DNA of 11,338 nt from Nitrospira sp. UBA5699 (GTDB lineage Bacteria; Nitrospirota; Nitrospiria; Nitrospirales; Nitrospiraceae): the NCBI GenBank assembly GCA_002420105.1, contig DIHJ01000043.1, positions 1 through 11,338 on the forward strand, read 5' to 3'. Shown here piece after piece: positions 6,511 through 11,338 of this stretch. Below the pieces are notes generated by a model. The model saw only the letters and a list, made by a program, of their open reading frames with translations, made no database searches and was not told where the DNA came from. A program made the position numbers and the translations under genes. Position 1 is the first letter of the stretch. Every line of letters begins with the position of its first letter.

Positions 6511-6708
6511 ATGACCAAGGAGCCCAAGAGCGAGCTGATGACAGCGGAGGAAACCTGCCGCTATCTCAAGATCACCCAGCGGACGCTCTATCGATATCTG
6601 CAGAACCACCGGATTCCCGCCTTCAAGCTTGGGAAAGAATGGCGGTTCGTACGTTCGGATCTCGAGCAGTGGATCCGCGACCGGACCAGGGGCCCGCTCG
6701 CGTCGTGA
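6511..6708 (+). CDS. Excisionase/MerR-type helix-turn-helix DNA-binding protein (65 aa)
   Basis: Very small DNA-binding protein of the HTH_17 (excisionase / AlpA-like, winged-helix MerR-fold) group. Residues 10-33 (LMTAEETCRYLKITQRTLYR...) form the HTH, RIPAFKLGKEWRFVR (34-48) is the wing with the typical K-G-x-x-W/R-F pattern, and SDLEQWI (49-55) is the closing helix. These proteins serve as phage/plasmid excisionases or as small regulators; no integrase is in the window, so a regulator is more likely. The start is poorly supported: no Shine-Dalgarno before ATG 6511, and an alternative ATG at 6538 would trim nine residues outside the domain. mraZ follows after 16 bases, with its ribosome site overlapping this gene's stop, so the two are one operon. 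Confidence 0.87.
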   Translation: MTKEPKSELMTAEETCRYLKITQRTLYRYLQNHRIPAFKLGKEWRFVRSDLEQWIRDRTRGPLAS

Positions 6709-6724
6709 AGGAGACCCTCCACTG

Positions 6725-7168
6725 ATGATGTTTGCCGGCGAATACCTCTGCAAAGTGGACGAGAAGGGGCGGTTTATCGTCCCCTCCCCCATCCGCGAGC
6801 AGGTCGAATCCGAAGGACAGGCCGTCGTCTTCCTCAAGGGCCCGGAAGAATCCATCCTCATCTACTCCGCCAAGGAATGGGAGAAGGTACTCGAACGGAC
6901 GAAAACGACGCTGGACGAAGAGCAGAGCCGGCTGTTCATGCACTTCGTGGTGTCCGAAGCCGGCACCTCGGAGATCGACAAGGCGGGACGGATTCTGATC
7001 CCCGGCAAGCTGCGGAAACTCGTACCGCTCGACGACGACCAGGAGATCATCCTGGTCGGCCTCTACCATCGGATGGAAATCTGGAACCCCAGCGAATGGC
7101 GCCGCTATATCGCTCGCTCCGAAGAGCGGTATGAGCAGAACATGGCGAAAATTCTCAATCTGCTATAG
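6725..7168 (+). CDS. mraZ: MraZ-family transcriptional regulator (147 aa)
   Basis: DNA-binding regulator with two tandem SpoVT/AbrB-like half-domains that assembles into a ring in characterised homologues. The first half opens with MMFAGEY and has DEKGR (Asp12-Arg16) followed by IVPSPIR; the second has DKAGR (Asp85-Arg89) followed by ILIPGKLR, both fitting the family DxxxR signature, then LVGLYHRMEIWN (110-121). Full length for the family. The ATG at 6725 is preceded at 11 bases by AAGGAG overlapping the upstream stop; a second ATG follows directly. The frame is open further upstream to 6629 but that part only shadows the HTH gene. MraZ normally starts the division/cell-wall (dcw) cluster before mraW/rsmH. 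Here none of those genes follows; a dispersed repeat and a RusA-like gene do, so this may be a paralogue or a displaced mraZ. No series of TGGG-type MraZ boxes is seen upstream. Confidence 0.93.
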   Translation: MMFAGEYLCKVDEKGRFIVPSPIREQVESEGQAVVFLKGPEESILIYSAKEWEKVLERTKTTLDEEQSRLFMHFVVSEAGTSEIDKAGRILIPGKLRKLVPLDDDQEIILVGLYHRMEIWNPSEWRRYIARSEERYEQNMAKILNLL

Positions 7169-7170
7169 TT

Positions 7171-7231
7171 AGGCGTTGAAAATCCCCCCGCGGCTTCGTT
7201 CCCGCATCGCCGAACGGCTTTTTGAACGCCT
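7171..7231. repeat. Inverted repeat just after mraZ
   Basis: AGGCGTT (7171-7177) pairs with AACGCCT (7225-7231); after one mismatch AAAA (7179-7182) pairs with TTTT (7220-7223), enclosing ~37 bases. A small GCCG-AA-CGGC followed by five Ts (7209-7223) sits inside and is the nearest thing to a terminator for the HTH-mraZ transcript, though its loop is too tight as drawn. The structure ends about ten bases before repeat copy 2. Confidence 0.4.
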
Positions 7232-7248
7232 CCTGACCGAGCCTGGCA

Positions 7249-7446
7249 GTGTGTTGACAAACCCTGCGCCGACCCCCAAAAGGATCTGCGCGCGAAGTGG
7301 CTGACGGGATCTGGATGCCCGCAGGCTGTTGAGAAAGGCTGTCCAGCAAGGCCGCAGCGAACGAAGAGGCGACGCGTACTCTGTCCCGTACGTTGAGCCT
7401 CTGAGCGACGCGAGAACGCCGCTGGCGGCCTTGCTCAACAGCCTGC
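7249..7446. repeat. Dispersed ~199-bp repeat, copy 2, with 126-bp imperfect palindrome
   Basis: Same orientation as copy 1 (2862-3060), offset 4387 bp, differing by three substitutions and one missing C. The palindromic part is 7321-7446. Its ends are better paired than in copy 1: GCAGGCTGTTGAG at the left is exactly complementary to CTCAACAGCCTGC at the right, whereas copy 1 has a C at 2945 that breaks one pair. It lies between mraZ and the RusA-like gene, ending 37 bases before the latter's ATG. Translation of the minus strand gives the same peptide in both copies; this reflects the repeat, not a gene. Confidence 0.95.
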
Positions 7447-7483
7447 GGAAATTGTTTTCTGGTGATTGACTGAACGAGCTCGC

Positions 7484-8041
7484 ATGCCCACGTATCGGCG
7501 CCCGATCCGGATCCCCGCTTCCAAGCTTCCGGTCCGCCTGACTCCGCCTCGCCGAGCCGGAACCACCCGCGCGGTCGGCCGCCCGTCGACACCCGTTTCC
7601 GCCGCCCCCCGGAGGCCGTCCGTTCCGGCGGGACCGACCGGGATCGCCCCCGCCGGCGACTCGGTCTCTCTGACGCTGCCCGTGCCTCCCAGCATCAATC
7701 ATCAATATGCCACGGTGAACGGACGCCGCCTGCTCTCTTCCGCGGGCCGCGCCTACAAGGCGCAGGTCGGACAGCTCGTCTGGCTGACCCTGGCGAAATC
7801 GCCCCGCCGGTCCGAGCTGCTGTCCCGGCTCCACTCCGCGCCGTTGGCCCTGTCGATCCGGTTTTATTTTACGTCCGCTCTGCGGCGGGACGTCGACGGC
7901 GGCCTCAAGATCGCCCAGGATGCGCTCTGCGAAGGGCTGGGCCTCAACGACAACCGCATCGTCGAAACCCACCTCTACAAGCACGTCGACAAGACCAACC
8001 CCCGCATCGAAGTCAGCCTCGCCGCGACGGCGTCGTCGTAG
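7484..8041 (+). CDS. RusA-like Holliday-junction resolvase family protein with long N-terminal extension
   Basis: The C-terminal ~125 residues match the RusA endodeoxyribonuclease family, which cuts four-way DNA junctions and is common in prophages. Counting from ATG 7484 (185 aa): LPVPPSINHQY (65-75) is the family's N-terminal PPSxN block; RRDVDGGLK (134-142) supplies Asp136, Asp138 and Lys142, aligning with E. coli RusA Asp70, Asp72 and Lys76; Asp156 in GLND aligns with the fourth catalytic acid. The Asn usually following the second Asp (DLDN) is Gly here. The first ~58 residues are Pro/Arg/Ala-rich and probably disordered, with no counterpart in E. coli RusA (120 aa). Start is uncertain: ATG 7484 has only a weak ACGAG upstream; a TTG at 7466 is possible; no later start precedes the domain. 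No phage genes surround it. Its 5' end abuts repeat copy 2. It converges with the efflux permease gene, 35 bases away. Confidence 0.8.
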   Translation: MPTYRRPIRIPASKLPVRLTPPRRAGTTRAVGRPSTPVSAAPRRPSVPAGPTGIAPAGDSVSLTLPVPPSINHQYATVNGRRLLSSAGRAYKAQVGQLVWLTLAKSPRRSELLSRLHSAPLALSIRFYFTSALRRDVDGGLKIAQDALCEGLGLNDNRIVETHLYKHVDKTNPRIEVSLAATASS

Positions 8042-8076
8042 GTCCGTCGCCCATCCGCGCGCGATGGCGCCGGCAC

Positions 8077-9312
8077 CTATTCGTAGCGGAGCGCCTCGAT
8101 CGGATTGAGCCGTGCGGCTTTGTTGGCGGGATACAGCCCGAAGAACAGACCGACCACGAGCGAGAAGAAAAAAGCGATCACGATCACGTCGCTGGAAATG
8201 ATCGTCGGCCAGCCGGCAACCACCGTCGTCAGTTTGGCGCCGACGACCCCGAGCACGATCCCGAGGGCGCCTCCCAGCAGGCTCAGGGTCATGGCCTCGA
8301 TGAGGAACTGCCCGACGATATGGCGGCGCTTGGCCCCGACCGCCATCCGCACGCCGATTTCCCTGGTCCGCTCGGTCACGGAGACCAGGAGGATGTTCAT
8401 GATCCCGATGCCGCCGACGAGCAGCGACACCGACGCGATGGAAAACAACATCATCGTGAGGGTCTGACTGGTGCCCTCCTGCACCCTTCCGATATCGACC
8501 TGCGTCCTGATCGTGAAATCGTCGTTCTGGTCGCCCTGCAGCCGATGCCGGGCGCGCAACACCTCCCGAATCCGCTCGACCGCCTCGGGCAGATCCTCGA
8601 CCTGATCGGTCGATCCGAATATCGTCCCGACCGACCCGATAAACGAGGTCCCGAACACTTTCCGCTCCGCGGTGCTGAACGGAATGAAGATGACGTCGTC
8701 CTGATCCGACCCCTGCGCGGACTGGCCCTTCGGCGCCAGCACGCCGATGACGCGGAACGGCACGTTCTTGATGCGGATTGTCGCGCCCACCGGCTCCTCG
8801 CCCGGGTCGAACAGATTCTCGACGATGGTCTGACCGATGAGGGCGACGCGGGCGGCGCTGTCCAGGTCCGCCTGCGTGAACGGCCCTCCGCTGGTGAAGG
8901 ACCAGTCGCGGATGGTCAGGTAGCTGGGGGAGATCCCGTTGATCGGACCGTTCCAGTTCCGGTTCCCGTTGACGATCTGCATCACGTCGCGCCGCGCCCA
9001 GCCCGTGTCCACCAGCAACGGCACCCGCTTTTTCAGATCCAACGCGTCGGACACGGTGAGCGTCACGGCCGTTCCCTGACTGCCCCGCACGCCGCTCGCG
9101 GAGGTCACCCCCGGGAAGATGATGATGACGTTCGTTCCCATCGTGGCGATCTGCGCCTGCACCGCCCGCTTGGCGCCCTCCCCGATGCTGACCATGGCGA
9201 TGACCGCGGCCACGCCGATGACGATGCCCAGCATGGTGAGCCCCGCGCGCAGGCGATTGCGCCCCAGGATGCGCAACGCGGTCATGACCGTGAGCCAGAT
9301 GAACGCCGGCAT
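8077..9312 (-). CDS. MacB-type ABC transporter permease (411 aa)
   Basis: Inner-membrane permease of a MacAB-type tripartite exporter. Four TM segments are visible (near 23-44, 285-310, 335-362, 373-396) with a large periplasmic MacB_PCD domain (about 45-280) between the first two, including DQDDVIFIPFSTAERKVFG (203-221). The FtsX-domain loop RTREIGVRMAVGAKRRHI (315-332) and the C-terminal NPIEALRYE ending are standard. In E. coli MacB the ATPase is fused to this unit; here they are separate genes whose stop and start abut (TAG then ATG, no gap). No good Shine-Dalgarno precedes ATG 9312 (only GGGGTG three bases away), so translation probably depends on the upstream ATPase gene. Substrates of such pumps (macrolides, peptides, lipids, siderophores) cannot be told from sequence. 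Confidence 0.95.
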   Translation of the reverse strand: MPAFIWLTVMTALRILGRNRLRAGLTMLGIVIGVAAVIAMVSIGEGAKRAVQAQIATMGTNVIIIFPGVTSASGVRGSQGTAVTLTVSDALDLKKRVPLLVDTGWARRDVMQIVNGNRNWNGPINGISPSYLTIRDWSFTSGGPFTQADLDSAARVALIGQTIVENLFDPGEEPVGATIRIKNVPFRVIGVLAPKGQSAQGSDQDDVIFIPFSTAERKVFGTSFIGSVGTIFGSTDQVEDLPEAVERIREVLRARHRLQGDQNDDFTIRTQVDIGRVQEGTSQTLTMMLFSIASVSLLVGGIGIMNILLVSVTERTREIGVRMAVGAKRRHIVGQFLIEAMTLSLLGGALGIVLGVVGAKLTTVVAGWPTIISSDVIVIAFFFSLVVGLFFGLYPANKAARLNPIEALRYE

Positions 9313-10023
<711 letters not shown>

Positions 10024-10030
10024 GGGCGGA

Positions 10031-10126
10031 GAGGTTGAGGTTAAGGCTCAGGTTGAGTCAGAGGGTTCAATCCAGCCGACAGCAAGGAATCGCGTTCTTT
10101 CTCGACCTTAGCCTGAACCTTGATCT
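10031..10126. repeat. Palindrome built of degenerate hexamers, between macA and the ATPase gene
   Basis: Left arm, plus strand, 10034-10057, is four hexamers: GTTGAG, GTTAAG, GCTCAG, GTTGAG (consensus GYTNAG). Right arm, 10101-10124, is the same pattern in reverse orientation: read on the minus strand ATCAAG, GTTCAG, GCTAAG, GTCGAG. Bases 10038-10057 and 10101-10120 are complementary at 17 of 20 positions (18 with G-U in plus-strand RNA), and weaker wobble pairing continues outward to about 10032/10126. The loop is 43 bases. It fills most of the 106-base gap in an otherwise tight operon. Confidence 0.8.
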
Positions 10127-10129
10127 GTT

Positions 10130-11338
10130 TTACATCCCGCGATCGCGCGACCGCCGCTGGCCGCCTGTCCCGAATCCGGGAGGAAGATCGCCGCCCTTCC
10201 TCGCGTCACGAGGCTGTTCGAGACCGACGACCACCCTGTCGCCTTCGCCAACGGCATCGGAGATCACTTCCGTCGCCAACCCGTCGGAAATGCCCGTTTG
10301 GACCGTCACGGGAATCAGTTCTCCGTTGTCCGTCTGCTTCCAGATGGTCCGCGCCGCCGCCGGCCCGCCGGCCGGAACGGCCCGGCCGCCGCCTTCGCCC
10401 CCGGCCGGCTTCCCGTCCGAATGGCGGGCCACCGCCTGCTCCGCCCTGGGAGGAACGAACCGGAGAGCCGCATTGGGCACCTTGAGAACCTGATCCTTCT
10501 GCGCGACGACGATGGACACATTGGCCGTCATGCCGGGCTTCAGGCGCAGGTCTTTGTTGTCCACGCCGACGACCACGTTGTAGGTCACCACGTTCTGCAC
10601 GTTGATCGGAGCCAGCCGCACCTGCCTGATCGTGCCGGCAAACGGAACTCCGGGATAGGCGTCGACGGTGAACGTCGCTTCCTTCCCCTCGGTAATCCCC
10701 CCGATATCCGACTCGCTGACGTTGGTGTCGACCTGCATTTTGGTGAGATCCAGGGCGATCAGAAAGAGATTCGGCGTCGCGAAGCTCGCCGCCACCGTCT
10801 GCCCGACTTCGATATTTCTGGCCACGACGATGCCGTTCACCGGGGAACGAATCGTCGTGTACTTGAGGTCCAGTTCCGCCGCGTTCAACGCCGCTTCGGC
10901 CTGTTTTACCTGCGCCATCGCCACGTTGACCTGGGCGTCCGCCCCCTGCGCATTGGTGATCGCCACATCGACGTCGTTCTGCGAGACGAACTGTTGCGCG
11001 ACCAGCGATTTGGCGCGCTCCAACTCGCGGCGGCGCTGCGCCTGCTCGGTTCTGGCCCTTGCCACGTTGGCCCTCGCCATCTCCAGATTGCTGGCGGCCT
11101 GGTCCCGGCGGGCCTTGAACGGCTCGGGATCGATCGTGGCCACGATGTCGCCGGCTTTGACGACCGAATTGAAATCGGCGTGCAGGCTCTTGATCATGCC
11201 CGATACTTGCGTCCCCACCTGGACGGATACCACGGGATTGATCGTCCCGGTCGCACTGACGACTGAAATTACCTGCCCGCGCTCAACCGGCGCCGTTCGG
11301 TATCGAACAGGGGGCTTCCGCTCCCCGTTGAAAAACAC
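10130..11338 (-). CDS. macA: MacA-like periplasmic adaptor (HlyD/RND membrane-fusion protein), 5' end cut by window
   Basis: Periplasmic adaptor linking the MacB-type permease to an outer-membrane TolC-like channel. 402 residues are visible; the frame runs off the right edge, so the true start and the expected N-terminal membrane anchor or signal lie outside. Order of parts: first half of the barrel-sandwich (biotinyl-lipoyl-like) domain at ~20-75, long alpha-helical hairpin rich in Ala/Arg/Gln at ~75-155, second lipoyl half with YTTIRSPVNGIVVARN (160-175), beta-barrel ~195-285, and membrane-proximal domain from ~286. That last domain carries a Gly/Pro/Ala-rich insertion (about 298-330), probably a flexible loop, and the C-terminus is basic and Gly-rich. 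First gene of the visible exporter operon; the ATPase gene follows 106 bases later after a hexamer palindrome. Confidence 0.94.
   Translation of the reverse strand: MFFNGERKPPVRYRTAPVERGQVISVVSATGTINPVVSVQVGTQVSGMIKSLHADFNSVVKAGDIVATIDPEPFKARRDQAASNLEMARANVARARTEQAQRRRELERAKSLVAQQFVSQNDVDVAITNAQGADAQVNVAMAQVKQAEAALNAAELDLKYTTIRSPVNGIVVARNIEVGQTVAASFATPNLFLIALDLTKMQVDTNVSESDIGGITEGKEATFTVDAYPGVPFAGTIRQVRLAPINVQNVVTYNVVVGVDNKDLRLKPGMTANVSIVVAQKDQVLKVPNAALRFVPPRAEQAVARHSDGKPAGGEGGGRAVPAGGPAAARTIWKQTDNGELIPVTVQTGISDGLATEVISDAVGEGDRVVVGLEQPRDARKGGDLPPGFGTGGQRRSRDRGM

Noticed and set aside
6629..6724. N-terminal extension of mraZ upstream of 6725
   Set aside because: The frame is open but overlaps the HTH gene in another frame. 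MraZ proteins begin at the MFxGEY-type motif, which is at 6725, and AAGGAG lies 11 bases before it.
7209..7223. GCCG-AA-CGGC-TTTTT as an intrinsic terminator for mraZ
   Set aside because: The four-pair stem would need a two-base loop and relaxing it leaves three pairs, too weak to call as a terminator. It is mentioned within the larger inverted repeat instead.
2862..7446. The two direct repeats as a CRISPR array or as ends of a composite transposon
   Set aside because: Only two 199-bp copies 4.4 kb apart with ordinary genes between; no short regular spacing, cas genes, transposase, or target-site duplications at the outer ends.
7169..7984. Minus-strand 271-codon frame opposite the RusA-like gene and through repeat copy 2
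   Set aside because: Half of it is the repeat translation and the other half is antisense to a recognisable RusA domain.

Overview
The window is GC-rich, gene-dense bacterial chromosome. Gene content (split MacA/MacB-type exporter, class 1A dihydroorotate dehydrogenase, ComF, FmdB-type zinc ribbon, MraZ, short LuxR-type regulator) and a dispersed repeat whose reading frame resembles spurious 'hypothetical proteins' I associate with Nitrospira genomes suggest a Nitrospirota member. That assignment is inference from memory; no rRNA or tRNA is present to test it.

Layout. Positions 1-212 hold no gene, only short hairpins, the best being an 8-bp stem with a UUCG loop at 4-23. A 10-TM FtsX-type ABC permease (213-2828, minus) is followed by copy 1 of a ~199-bp repeat (2862-3060) and a good sigma70-type promoter (3141-3169) driving a small stand-alone LuxR-type HTH protein (3206-3472, plus). 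Reading convergently is a minus-strand pair: an ABC ATPase of LolD/YbbA type (4409-5107), translationally coupled through a TGATG overlap to a class 1A dihydroorotate dehydrogenase (3483-4412). A 125-bp divergent region with two back-to-back promoters separates these from a plus-strand set: comF-like (5233-6054) and fmdB-like (6058-6387), then, after another promoter, an excisionase-type HTH gene (6511-6708) and a mraZ homologue (6725-7168). Copy 2 of the repeat (7249-7446) lies behind mraZ and is followed by a RusA-like resolvase with a long proline/arginine-rich N-terminus (7484-8041). The right side is a minus-strand tripartite efflux operon: MacA-like adaptor (10130-11338, cut by the window edge), MacB-type ATPase (9313-10023) and MacB-type permease (8077-9312).

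How the parts work together. The right-hand operon supplies adaptor, ATPase and permease of an export pump; the outer-membrane TolC-type partner is not in the window. The left ATPase and the large permease are of matching type and may form one complex, but an enzyme gene, an opposing regulator and a repeat lie between them.

The most interesting non-coding structure is (i) the two direct, ~98% identical repeats 4387 bp apart, each with a 126-bp imperfect palindrome, and (ii) a palindrome built of degenerate hexamers (GYTNAG) between the adaptor and ATPase genes, in a spot that leaves the ATPase gene without a Shine-Dalgarno sequence. No complete undescribed system is evident; the MraZ + excisionase-like HTH pair away from cell-wall genes is the most suggestive gene pairing.
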